This document shows, in pieces, positions 26,791 to 35,104 of a stretch of 50,466 bases of DNA. This stretch comes from DAIPXZ01 sp036782995 (GTDB lineage: Bacteria > Bacillota > Clostridia > Saccharofermentanales > Saccharofermentanaceae). The position numbers and the translations under genes are program-made. The notes under the pieces were generated by a model. It saw only the letters and a program-made list of their open reading frames with translations, was not told the origin of the DNA and did not search any database. Where the stretch lies: assembly GCA_036782995.1 (NCBI GenBank), contig DAIPXZ010000011.1, forward strand, positions 1 to 50,466, read 5' to 3'. Position 1 is the first letter of the stretch, and every line of letters begins with the position of its first letter.

Positions 26791-27801
26791 TTACAGTAAC
26801 AGTACTCCCTCGTCCTTTGCTTTTGCCATTACATCCTCCGGCCATATGGAAGATTGCACTTCGCCGATATGGGCTCTTTGCAGGAAGAACATGCAAATAC
26901 GAGATTGTCCAATACCACCGCCAATGGTAAGCGGTAACTCGCCTTTGAGGACGGCTTGGTGGTACGGGAGCTGCGTTCTATCCTCACAACCAGCTTTCTG
27001 AAGCTGCTCTGCTAGAGATTTTTCGTCGACACGGATGCCCATCGAAGAGATTTCGAAAGAGCAATCGAGAATCGGGTAATAGACGAGTATATCGCCGTTC
27101 ATAGACCAATCATCGTAGTCCGGAGCGCGGCCATCGTGAATCTTGCCGTCGGAGAGCTTGTCACCGATTTTCTGGAGGAAAATGGCGCCATACTCACGGG
27201 TAAGTAGATTTTCTCTTTCCTTCGGCGTCTTGTCAGGGTATCTCTTCAGAGCTTCTTCCGTAGTAATGAAGGTAATTTCCGACGGGAGAAACGGCTTCAT
27301 GAAGTGATATTTACCGCACATAAAGTATTCCGTTTGCTTGATGGCCATGTAGATATGGAATACAGTCTCTTTCAGTGTGTCGATGGTACGGGTTTCACGC
27401 GTGATCACCTTTTCCCAATCCCATTGGTCAACATAAATCGAGTGAAGGTTATCGGTCTCTTCGTCGCGGCGAATGGCTGTCATGTCAGTGTAGAGGCCTT
27501 CTCCCGGTTTAAAACCATAATTACTGAGAGCCATGCGTTTCCATTTGGCGAGCGAGTGGACGATTTCCACACGCTTTTCATCCAGTTCTTTTATTCCGAA
27601 AGAAACCGGGCGCTCGGTGCCGTTCAAATTATCATTGAGTCCTGTCTCCGGAAAAACAAACAATGGTGCAGATACTCGCGTAAGCTGTAATGCGTCAGCG
27701 AGAGCACGTTCGAAATAATCCTTAACTTCCTTAATCGCGATTTCTGTTTCACGAATCGTCTGCGGGCTCTTATAGCCCTTTGGAATAGTAATTGTACCCA
27801 T
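26791..27801 (-). CDS. asnA: Aspartate-ammonia ligase (asparagine synthetase A)
   Basis: It makes asparagine from aspartate, ammonia and ATP. The 336-residue protein has the class II synthetase-like core: TRVSAPLFV, HSLAKWKRMAL, HSIYVDQWDWE, and the motif-3-like GGGIGQSRICMFFLQ. The ATG at 27801 follows AAGGAGAT and gives the usual length; the frame remains open for 58 more codons upstream without support. It follows asnS by 112 bp and is presumably under the same asparagine T-box. Confidence 0.95.
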   Translation of the reverse strand: MGTITIPKGYKSPQTIRETEIAIKEVKDYFERALADALQLTRVSAPLFVFPETGLNDNLNGTERPVSFGIKELDEKRVEIVHSLAKWKRMALSNYGFKPGEGLYTDMTAIRRDEETDNLHSIYVDQWDWEKVITRETRTIDTLKETVFHIYMAIKQTEYFMCGKYHFMKPFLPSEITFITTEEALKRYPDKTPKERENLLTREYGAIFLQKIGDKLSDGKIHDGRAPDYDDWSMNGDILVYYPILDCSFEISSMGIRVDEKSLAEQLQKAGCEDRTQLPYHQAVLKGELPLTIGGGIGQSRICMFFLQRAHIGEVQSSIWPEDVMAKAKDEGVLLL

Positions 27802-27913
27802 TTCTTTCATCTCCTTTATTTCGAGTAGTTCTATCGAGTCCCCTTCCATCAGCCATGAATACGCGCGTCTTTCATGCATGCGCGGAAAGGTATTATTGAA
27901 TAATTTATGTGGA

Positions 27914-29305
27914 TCAGAGCTCGCACGTCCCAACGGTACGCGGGAATGGGAGCACATCGCGAATGTTACCAACACCGGTCAAGTACATGACGCATCGTTC
28001 GAAGCCGAGGCCAAAGCCTGCATGGCGGGCAGAACCGTATTTGCGAAGATCCATATAGAAGTCATAATCTTCCTTCTTTAAGCCAAGCTCCTCCATACGT
28101 GCGGCGAGCTTATCATAATCGTCCTCACGTTGGCTTCCGCCGATAATTTCGCCGATACCCGGAACAAGGCAGTCCATCGCTGCGACGGTTTTGCCGTCTT
28201 CATTCATCTTCATATAGAAGGCCTTGATTTCCTTCGGATAGTCCGTTACGAAAACTGGCTTTTTGAAAAGAACCTCAGTCAAATAGCGTTCATGCTCGGT
28301 TTGCAGGTCACAACCCCATGATACTTTGTAATCGAACTCATCATTATGAGCAGTCAAAAGGTCAATCGCCTCGGTGTATGTGACATGTCCGAATTCAGAA
28401 GAGGCAACATGCTGCAAACGTTCAATTAATCCCTTATCTACGAAATTGTTGAAAAACGCCATCTCCTCCGGAGCGTTTTCAAGCACATAATTGATAATGT
28501 ACTTAATCATACTCTCGGCAAGAATCATGTCATCCTTCAAGTCAGCAAAAGCAATTTCAGGCTCAATCATCCAAAACTCCGCCGCGTGACGTGTCGTATT
28601 CGAATTCTCAGCACGGAACGTCGGACCAAAGGTATAGATGTTTTTGAAAGCCATTGCAAAGGTCTCGCCATTCAGCTGACCACTCACGGTGAGGTTTGTC
28701 GGCTTACCGAAGAAGTCGGCATCGTAGTCAATCGCACCATCTTCATTTTTCGGCAAATTCTTAAGCGGAAGGGTCGTAACCTGGAACATTTCACCAGCGC
28801 CTTCGCAATCACTTCCTGTAATGATTGGAGTATGGACATAGACAAAGTCGCGTTCCTGGAAGAAACGGTGAATCGCATAGGCACACAGAGAACGAACACG
28901 GAATACCGCTTGGAACATATTTGTTCTCGGACGAAGATGTGTGATTGTTCGCAAATATTCCATCGTGTGACGTTTCTTTTGAAGCGGATAATCCGATGTC
29001 GATTCGCCCTCGACGACAATACTCGTCGCTTGGATTTCAAAGGGTTGTTTCGCTTCCGGCGTCGGAATCAATGTTCCGGTCACTAAAAGTGCCGCTCCGA
29101 CATTTGTCTTCACAATACAATCGAAGTTTGCGAGCGTGTCATGATATACAACCTGAATCGGTTCGAAAAAGGTGCCGTCATTTAAGACAATGAATCCGAA
29201 GCTCTTTGAATCACGATTGCTTCTGACCCAGCCTCCCAAGGTCACTTCTTTGTTGAGATATGCCTCGCGGTTGCGGAATATCTCACGTACTGAAATCAAA
29301 TCCAT
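27914..29305 (-). CDS. asnS: Asparaginyl-tRNA synthetase
   Basis: Charges tRNA-Asn. The class IIb enzyme has an N-terminal OB-fold anticodon-binding domain (VTLGGWVRSNRDSKSFG), motif 2 TFRAENSNTTRHAAEF and motif 3 GFGLGFERCVMYL. I prefer the ATG at 29305, which is 9 nt from the ribosome binding site; the ATG at 29314 overlaps it (466 against 463 residues). A T-box riboswitch with an asparagine specifier lies in the leader, which ties expression to tRNA-Asn charging. Confidence 0.96.
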   Translation of the reverse strand: MDLISVREIFRNREAYLNKEVTLGGWVRSNRDSKSFGFIVLNDGTFFEPIQVVYHDTLANFDCIVKTNVGAALLVTGTLIPTPEAKQPFEIQATSIVVEGESTSDYPLQKKRHTMEYLRTITHLRPRTNMFQAVFRVRSLCAYAIHRFFQERDFVYVHTPIITGSDCEGAGEMFQVTTLPLKNLPKNEDGAIDYDADFFGKPTNLTVSGQLNGETFAMAFKNIYTFGPTFRAENSNTTRHAAEFWMIEPEIAFADLKDDMILAESMIKYIINYVLENAPEEMAFFNNFVDKGLIERLQHVASSEFGHVTYTEAIDLLTAHNDEFDYKVSWGCDLQTEHERYLTEVLFKKPVFVTDYPKEIKAFYMKMNEDGKTVAAMDCLVPGIGEIIGGSQREDDYDKLAARMEELGLKKEDYDFYMDLRKYGSARHAGFGLGFERCVMYLTGVGNIRDVLPFPRTVGTCEL

Positions 29306-29351
29306 TTTTTCCATCCTTTCTTCGCGTTTCTACGCGCATTACCGAACAAAA

Positions 29352-29657
29352 CAAAAAGTCCTGAACAGAAATAATCATTCTGCTCAGGACGATAATGTAT
29401 CGCGGTACCACCTGATTTACTGCTCAATGCAGTCTCCTCTACGGTTCAATCAAACCTGGCCAAACTCACGTGCGGCCGTACGACAATAGCTAATCGTGTC
29501 TAAAAAAACAGTTTCGCCATTGCAGCTCGGAAGTGTTATTCGCATATCATCTACCGATGAGGCTTCCACCATCCCTCAATCGCTATCGGCGAACCGATAT
29601 GTTACTTCTCTTCGTCATCGCATTTATGCGGTATTCAGTTGTCAATCAAACATTTTA
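29352..29657 (-). promoter_or_regulatory. T-box riboswitch (tRNA-Asn) controlling asnS-asnA
   Basis: The minus-strand leader has the T-box sequence AGGTGGTACCGCG (29401-29413), a terminator stem GTCCTGAGCAGAA / TTCTGTTCAGGAC (29358-29390) followed by a U-run, and an upstream stem I region with the distal GGTGGAAGCC segment. The sequence GAATAACACTTCC places an AAC codon (29535-29537) where the specifier should be, matching asparagine. Uncharged tRNA-Asn would stabilise the antiterminator and switch the operon on. Confidence 0.92.
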
Positions 29658-29664
29658 TAGGTGA

Positions 29665-29693
29665 AGTATACTTTCGTATTTTGGTTTTGTAAA
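29665..29693 (-). promoter_or_regulatory. Promoter of asnS-asnA
   Basis: Minus strand TTTACA (29688-29693) and TATACT (29665-29670) with 17 bp spacing, just upstream of the T-box leader and 25 bp after the stop of the preceding gene. Confidence 0.8.
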
Positions 29694-29718
29694 CCCCAAA
29701 TCACACCAAAAGCAGGAA

Positions 29719-31203
29719 TTATTTGTGGTAAAGCTTCTTCGTCTGGTATTCCGGCTCACACGTGATATTCACACCGAGCTTTTTGAAAACGCTCTCGTCG
29801 ACGCTCGACAAAATTGTCGTCGCATGTGCATCGCTCTTACGAAGATTGCCGATTTGCTGCATGGCAAGCTCCGCCATCGGGTTCGTTGCCGCACAAATTG
29901 CCAACGCAATCAGAATTTCATCCGTATGTAATCGTGGGTTATGGTTACCCATATGATTGACCTTCAAATCTTGAATCGGCTCAATGACAATTGGCGAAAT
30001 TAACGGCATATTGTGCGGAATATTCGCAAGCTCCTTCAATGCATTGAGGATACATGCTGCCGATGCACCCAAGAGAGACGTCGTCTTACCAGAAACCATT
30101 CTGCCATCCGGTAACTCAAGTGCCACAACCGGTCCGCCAGTCTCTTCGGCACGTTGAATCGCGATATCAATCACGGGACGATCCCTATAATCAATACCGG
30201 TTTTATTCATCAAAAGTTCGAGTTTATTCACCTCAGAAGCCTCTGCCAGTCCCTGACGCAGCTCACATCGTGCATTATAGTAACGACGAATAATTTCTCT
30301 CTTAGAAGCGGCAATACATGCTTCATCATCAATAATAGCGAAGCCCGCCATATTAACGCCCATATCTGTCGGGCTCTTATATGGAGACTCACCAGCTATC
30401 TTCTCGAAAATCGCGTGAACCACGGGGAAAATTTCGACATCACGATTATAGTTGACTGTCGTTTTGCCGTATGCCTCCAAGTGGAATGGGTCAATCATAT
30501 TTACATCGTTCAAATCGGCAGTAGCTGCTTCATATGCTATATTCACCGGATGCTGAAGCGGAATCGACCAAATTGGGAACGTCTCGAACTTCGCGTATCC
30601 CGCCTTAATGCCGCGTTTATTCTCATGATAAAGCTGTGACAGACAGGTCGCCATTTTCCCGGAGCCCGGGCCCGGTGCCGTAATAACTACCAACGAGCGA
30701 GTGGTCTCAATATAATCATTCTTTCCGTACCCTTCTTCGGAAACAATAAGCGGAATATTGGATGGATATCCTGCAATTGGGTAATGCTTATAGACCTTAA
30801 CGCCCAATGTTTGCAATCTATTCTCAAATTTTTCAGCAGAAGGCTGGTGCGCATATTGCGTAATAACTACACTACCGACATACAAGCCGATTCCGGTAAA
30901 AGCATCCATCAAACGGAGCACATCCTGGTCATAAGTAATGCCGAGATCTCCGCGTCGCTTGTTCTTTTCAATCGCATCAGCGCTGATGACAATAACAATC
31001 TCAGCGTCCGCTTTCAAATTCAAAAGCATTTTGACCTTTGTATCTGGCTCAAAACCTGGAAGAACACGAGATGCGTGATAGTCATCAAATAATTTTCCAC
31101 CGAATTCCAAATACAATTTTCCGCCGAATAAATTGATTCTGTCACGAATATTCTGGGATTGTAATTGGACATATTTGTCATTATCGAAGCCTTTCTTGTA
31201 CAT
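29719..31203 (-). CDS. DUF1846 (UPF0371) family protein
   Basis: A 494-residue cytoplasmic protein of the conserved DUF1846 family, whose cellular role is not established. It begins MYKKGFDNDKYVQLQ and has the glycine-rich nucleotide-loop-like segment TAPGPGSGKMATCLS, followed by YHENKRGIKAGYAKFET, both typical of the family. Length is standard. It is preceded by a promoter with an extended -10 box and a leader of about 70 nt. No terminator is seen between it and the asnS promoter, so some read-through into asnS is possible. Confidence 0.9.
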   Translation of the reverse strand: MYKKGFDNDKYVQLQSQNIRDRINLFGGKLYLEFGGKLFDDYHASRVLPGFEPDTKVKMLLNLKADAEIVIVISADAIEKNKRRGDLGITYDQDVLRLMDAFTGIGLYVGSVVITQYAHQPSAEKFENRLQTLGVKVYKHYPIAGYPSNIPLIVSEEGYGKNDYIETTRSLVVITAPGPGSGKMATCLSQLYHENKRGIKAGYAKFETFPIWSIPLQHPVNIAYEAATADLNDVNMIDPFHLEAYGKTTVNYNRDVEIFPVVHAIFEKIAGESPYKSPTDMGVNMAGFAIIDDEACIAASKREIIRRYYNARCELRQGLAEASEVNKLELLMNKTGIDYRDRPVIDIAIQRAEETGGPVVALELPDGRMVSGKTTSLLGASAACILNALKELANIPHNMPLISPIVIEPIQDLKVNHMGNHNPRLHTDEILIALAICAATNPMAELAMQQIGNLRKSDAHATTILSSVDESVFKKLGVNITCEPEYQTKKLYHK

Positions 31204-31281
31204 ACCACCACACTCCTCAAAAATAAAAAGAGCTCGTCCGCAAAAATGGGGAGAAGCTCATCTCAAAACTGGCTCTTTGCA

Positions 31282-31290
31282 ATTATATCA
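31282..31290 (-). promoter_or_regulatory. Extended -10 promoter of the DUF1846 gene
   Basis: The minus strand reads TGATATAAT, an extended -10 element, without a clear -35 hexamer. Confidence 0.55.
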
Positions 31291-31390
31291 TTACCTATTG
31301 GAAAGATGGTCATAAAATGAAAAAAAAAGTAATGGTTTTATCCTGTTCCGAAAAATCATTTTTCTATGCGAAACTATTTCCATCGTTTTT

Positions 31391-31420
31391 TTGACATATG
31401 CCAAACATTTTTGGTATACT
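31391..31420 (+). promoter_or_regulatory. Promoter of the DUF3267-dtd operon
   Basis: TTGACA (31391-31396) and TATACT (31415-31420) with 18 bp spacing, 28 bp upstream of the first ATG. Confidence 0.8.
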
Positions 31421-31448
31421 CCAACAAAATTATTGGGGGGAATTTTTT

Positions 31449-32093
31449 ATGAAACGAGAAAAACTAATTGAACAGGGTTATAAACCCGTCAAGAAAAGCA
31501 TCACTTTTTTTCAAGCAAACTTCGTCGGTATCTTACCAATACTTCCATTGGTACTCATCTATATCATTGGATATGCATGCTTTTATTACTTCGTCCGCGA
31601 CAAGAGTATTGGTTTTGATATGTTCGCCGATTTCATTAAAAGTCCACTCTACGTTCTCACATATCTCGTAATCACCTTCGTTGCCATCATCATTCACGAA
31701 GGACTTCATGCCCTTTTCTTTCTTGGTGGATGCGAAGAAGGACGAAAATCTATTGTCTTTGGCTTTAAAAGCGGCTGCCCGTATTGCCATTGTGATGAAG
31801 TGCTCTCCATCAAGCGTTACATCAACGCACTTTGGGCTCCTCTGTGGTTTCTTTGCTCATTATTGGTTGTCCTTTCGCTCATTATTGACTTCCTACCTTT
31901 ATTCCTCGCAACAGCGACATTGATTTTTGGATCCTGCGGTGATCTTTATGTATGGCTCCTCATTCGAAAACACCGTAAACAAAATGTCTTTGTATGGGAT
32001 ATGGTTGATGAGGTCGGATGCGAATTATTCTTCGAGGATGATGCCTCGAAGGTATCGACCACACAATCAACAACACCGAGTATGAGTGAATAA
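31449..32093 (+). CDS. DUF3267 putative membrane zinc metalloprotease (copy 1)
   Basis: A 214-residue membrane protein with the zincin motif HEGLH in a hydrophobic segment (AIIIHEGLHALFF), a further membrane pair, and the second-motif-like region GSCGDLYVWLLI near the end, as in the DUF3267 family of putative site-2-like peptidases. It also has a CPYCHC cysteine cluster in a loop. Substrate unknown. The ATG at 31449 is supported by a G-rich ribosome binding site and by the matching start of copy 2. The next gene is a close paralogue. Confidence 0.85.
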   Translation: MKREKLIEQGYKPVKKSITFFQANFVGILPILPLVLIYIIGYACFYYFVRDKSIGFDMFADFIKSPLYVLTYLVITFVAIIIHEGLHALFFLGGCEEGRKSIVFGFKSGCPYCHCDEVLSIKRYINALWAPLWFLCSLLVVLSLIIDFLPLFLATATLIFGSCGDLYVWLLIRKHRKQNVFVWDMVDEVGCELFFEDDASKVSTTQSTTPSMSE

Positions 32094-32156
32094 TGATTTG
32101 TTTTGTCAGCGAACATTCATTGGGGTTTAATACAAAAATAGCAGGGGGAAAAACAT

Positions 32157-32795
32157 ATGACACGCGAAACACTCATTGAACAAGGGTATACATCCACTAA
32201 AAAAAGCATCTCATTTTTAGCAGCAAACTTCGTCGCTATTTTACCGATGCTTCCGTTTGTACTCATCTATATTTTGGGTTATGCATGCTCTTCTGTATTA
32301 ATTCATGGCAAGAGCACCGATTGGGACATTATTTCCAACTTCTTTGCTTCTCCACTCAACGTCCTCTTTTATTTACTAATTACCTTCGCAGGCATCATCA
32401 TCCACGAAGGACTTCATGCCCTTTTCTTTCTTGGCGGCTGCGAAGAAGGGCGAAAATCAATTGTCTTTGGCTTTAAAGGCGGCTGCCCGTATTGCCATTG
32501 CGAAGAAGTGCTCTCCATCAAGCGTTACATAAATGCACTGTGGGCTCCGCTGTGGATTCTTTGCACGATTATGGCCGTCCTTTCTCTCTTTATCCAATTC
32601 CTACCTTTATTCCTCGCAACCGTCACAATGATTGTCGGCTCCGGCGGAGATCTATATATATGGCTTCTCATTCGAAAACACAAAAATCAAAATGTCTTTG
32701 TATGGGATATGGTTGATGAAGTCGGTTGCGAATTATTATCGAAGGATGATACCTCAGTGGTAACAACAACAGCAGCACCTGGAGCGACAGAATAA
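32157..32795 (+). CDS. DUF3267 putative membrane zinc metalloprotease (copy 2)
   Basis: A 212-residue paralogue of the preceding gene, nearly identical in the middle (HEGLHALFFLGGCEEG, CPYCHCEEVLSIKRYINAL) and more divergent in the N-terminal third and the C-terminal tail. The same HEGLH and GSGGDLYIWLLI motifs are present, so both copies should be active if either is. The long identical stretches at DNA level point to a recent duplication or gene conversion. It lies 63 bp after copy 1 and 2 bp before dtd. Confidence 0.85.
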   Translation: MTRETLIEQGYTSTKKSISFLAANFVAILPMLPFVLIYILGYACSSVLIHGKSTDWDIISNFFASPLNVLFYLLITFAGIIIHEGLHALFFLGGCEEGRKSIVFGFKGGCPYCHCEEVLSIKRYINALWAPLWILCTIMAVLSLFIQFLPLFLATVTMIVGSGGDLYIWLLIRKHKNQNVFVWDMVDEVGCELLSKDDTSVVTTTAAPGATE

Positions 32796-32797
32796 TT

Positions 32798-33271
32798 ATG
32801 CGTTTTTTGATTCAGCGAGTCACTCATGCTAACGTTCAAGTCGACGACCAAACTGTCGGCCAAATTGACCGCGGCTTCCTCGTCTATATCGGAATAACAA
32901 ATAGTGACACGAACGAAACTGCTGACTTCATGATGAAAAAGCTATGGGGACTACGCATCTTCCGTGACGAATTTGGTAAAACCAATCTGTCTCTCTCCGC
33001 AGTCAATGGTGCGCTTCTGCTCATCTCACAATTTACTCTTTATGCCGATTGCAAACACGGCTACCGCCCGTCCTTTACCGACGCTGGCGCTCCCGACCAC
33101 GCAAAGGCATTATACGAATACATCATCGACTGCTCAAAACGCGAAGGCTTTCCTGTTGCCACGGGCATTTTCGGTGCCGACATGGCGGTCACGTCCGAAA
33201 ACGAAGGCCCGTTTACCATTATGCTGGACAGCGATAAACTAATGCCGCCTCGGTCAAACGAAAAGCAATGA
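32798..33271 (+). CDS. dtd: D-aminoacyl-tRNA deacylase
   Basis: It removes D-amino acids (and mischarged glycine) from tRNA. The 157-residue protein has the family motifs SQFTLYAD, GYRPSF and NEGPFT, the last in the position of the cross-subunit GP motif. Length is standard (about 150). It starts 2 bp after the second DUF3267 gene, so its ribosome binding site lies in that gene. A terminator follows. Confidence 0.93.
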   Translation: MRFLIQRVTHANVQVDDQTVGQIDRGFLVYIGITNSDTNETADFMMKKLWGLRIFRDEFGKTNLSLSAVNGALLLISQFTLYADCKHGYRPSFTDAGAPDHAKALYEYIIDCSKREGFPVATGIFGADMAVTSENEGPFTIMLDSDKLMPPRSNEKQ

Positions 33272-33292
33272 TATTTCTATAAATGAGACAAT

Positions 33293-33322
33293 AAAAGCGC
33301 CGCAAAACGGCGCTTTTTTATT
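33293..33322. terminator. Bidirectional terminator between dtd and the ABC exporter
   Basis: AAAAGCGCCG and CGGCGCTTTT form a 10-bp stem around CAAAA, with T and A runs on the two sides; the flanking genes converge. Confidence 0.9.
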
Positions 33323-33353
33323 GGACAAATTCACTTCTCCATCTATTCTCCAT

Positions 33354-35102
33354 CTATTCCCTATTGAGCTTCTCTTGTGTTTTATTTCTCATGTCCACTA
33401 CGATATCACTTCCCTCGATGGTCGATAGTCGGTGAGCGATAACGAAGCTCGTGTGACCCTTCATCATTGCTTCAAACGCCTCAACAATACGCTTTTCTGT
33501 TAATGTGTCGACAGCACTGGTGGCCTCGTCGAGGATTAAGATGGTCGGTGACATAATGAGGACGCGCGCGATGCAAAGAAGCTGGCGTTGTCCTGATGAG
33601 AGGTTCGTGCGACGGTCGAGAATTGTGTCGTATCCGTTCGGTAGACGTGTGATGAAGCCATGTGCGCGAGCGGCCTTAGCTGCTGCCACAATTTCGTCGA
33701 ACGTCGCATGCGGTTTACCGTATGCGATATTATCCCGTACGGATCTGTCGAGTAACCAAGTGTCCTGAAGAACCATACCAAAGGCATTGCGCAGGCGGCT
33801 CCGTGAGACAGATGTGATGTCTCTCCCGTCAATCGTGATGCTTCCCGATGTCGGGTCATAGTAGCGCATCAGAAGGTTGATGAGTGTGGTTTTGCCACAG
33901 CCGGTCGGTCCGATTATTGCGACTCTTTTACCAGGCTTCACGACGAGATTGAAGTCGCGAATGATTGGTTTTTCCGGCGTGTAGGAAAAGTGAACATGCG
34001 AGAAAACGACGTCACTTTGGAAGTTCATTGGGATGGCAGAATCGGCTGTCTCCTCGATTTCTTTCTCTTCAGGCATATCGAGAATTTCAAAAACACGAGC
34101 CGTCGAGGCCATCGCGGCCATTACTTGAGTTGTGATGTTGGTGAGGTCGTTGATTGGTCGTGAAAAATTGTTCCAATACATGATAAATGTCGATATTCCG
34201 CCTGCCGTAAGGCCTCCAAAGAAGTAACCCAATGCGCCGATGAACACATAGGTAATATGATTAATGGAGCGCGATACGGGATTTGGAAGTGAGCTAATGA
34301 ATTGAGCACGCACCGACGAAACGCGGAGCTTCTCGTTTTTTTCGCGGAATGCTTCGATAGAGGATTTCTTCGCGCCGAAGGCCTTGATTTCTCGTTGTCC
34401 ATCGAAGTCTTCTTCAATAGTCGCTTGAATATCACCAACCAAGCGTTGTTGACTCGAAAAATGCTTCGTTGTCTTGCCGGCGATTTTCGTCGCCAATAAT
34501 ACGGTAACGGCCGCCATAGGTACGATGACGAGTGTCATTTTTGGACTTAAAATCAACATGAATACGAGTGTTCCGCTGACGGTAATGACAAGTGTGAACA
34601 TCGTAAGAAGGCCCTGCAAAAGACCGTCCGCGATAGCCTCCACATCGGATACAAAACGGGATAAAACATCACCCGCCGCATGCGTATCAAAAAAAGAAAC
34701 CGGTAATCGAGAAAATTTCGATGCCATCTCACCGCGAAGTCGAGCCGCAGTATTTGCCGCGATAATATTCGCATAGTAGCTGACAATCCATGAGAAAAAA
34801 GCCGCAATCGCATACATCGCCAGGAGAACGAGCGCATATCTCGTAACCGATTCGAAATCGACTTTTCCCTTCCCAGCCATCAGGTCAATCGCGTTGCCCG
34901 AAAACACCGGCGCAACTACGAATAATCCACCGCTGATAATCGCCGCCATGATCAGGAAGACCATCTTGATCCTGCCCTCGCCCGTGTATTGTGCGAGTCG
35001 TTTCAAATCACGAAATGATATGGACCGCGTGCTTTTTCTCATTTTATTAGCATCCGGACTCAAATTACCAATTCCTTGCAGCATGGAGGTGTCCTTTGCC
35101 AT
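33354..35102 (-). CDS. ABC exporter half-transporter, catalytic-site subunit
   Basis: Second gene of a two-gene exporter. It has an N-terminal six-helix membrane domain (about residues 45-320) and an ATPase domain with Walker A GPTGCGKTT, signature LSSGQRQ, Walker B ILILDEATSAVD with the catalytic Glu, and switch His in VIAHRLSTI. The signature departs from LSGGQ. The ATG at 35102 lies 2 bp after the stop of the partner gene and follows GGAGGTG. With the partner it should form a heterodimeric type IV exporter, probably for drugs or lipids. Confidence 0.93.
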   Translation of the reverse strand: MAKDTSMLQGIGNLSPDANKMRKSTRSISFRDLKRLAQYTGEGRIKMVFLIMAAIISGGLFVVAPVFSGNAIDLMAGKGKVDFESVTRYALVLLAMYAIAAFFSWIVSYYANIIAANTAARLRGEMASKFSRLPVSFFDTHAAGDVLSRFVSDVEAIADGLLQGLLTMFTLVITVSGTLVFMLILSPKMTLVIVPMAAVTVLLATKIAGKTTKHFSSQQRLVGDIQATIEEDFDGQREIKAFGAKKSSIEAFREKNEKLRVSSVRAQFISSLPNPVSRSINHITYVFIGALGYFFGGLTAGGISTFIMYWNNFSRPINDLTNITTQVMAAMASTARVFEILDMPEEKEIEETADSAIPMNFQSDVVFSHVHFSYTPEKPIIRDFNLVVKPGKRVAIIGPTGCGKTTLINLLMRYYDPTSGSITIDGRDITSVSRSRLRNAFGMVLQDTWLLDRSVRDNIAYGKPHATFDEIVAAAKAARAHGFITRLPNGYDTILDRRTNLSSGQRQLLCIARVLIMSPTILILDEATSAVDTLTEKRIVEAFEAMMKGHTSFVIAHRLSTIEGSDIVVDMRNKTQEKLNRE

Positions 35103-35104
35103 AG

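Noticed and set aside
27802..27975. Extended asnA start giving 58 extra residues
   Set aside because: The extension lies in the gap after asnS, has no ribosome binding site and exceeds the usual AsnA length; the ATG at 27801 has AAGGAGAT.
31204..31281. Attenuator in the leader of the DUF1846 gene (AAAGAGC pairing with GCTCTTT, or GAGCT with AGCTC before a U-run)
   Set aside because: The terminator stem has only five base pairs with a 20-nt loop, and the antiterminator arm would lie at the transcription start, so it may not be in the RNA.
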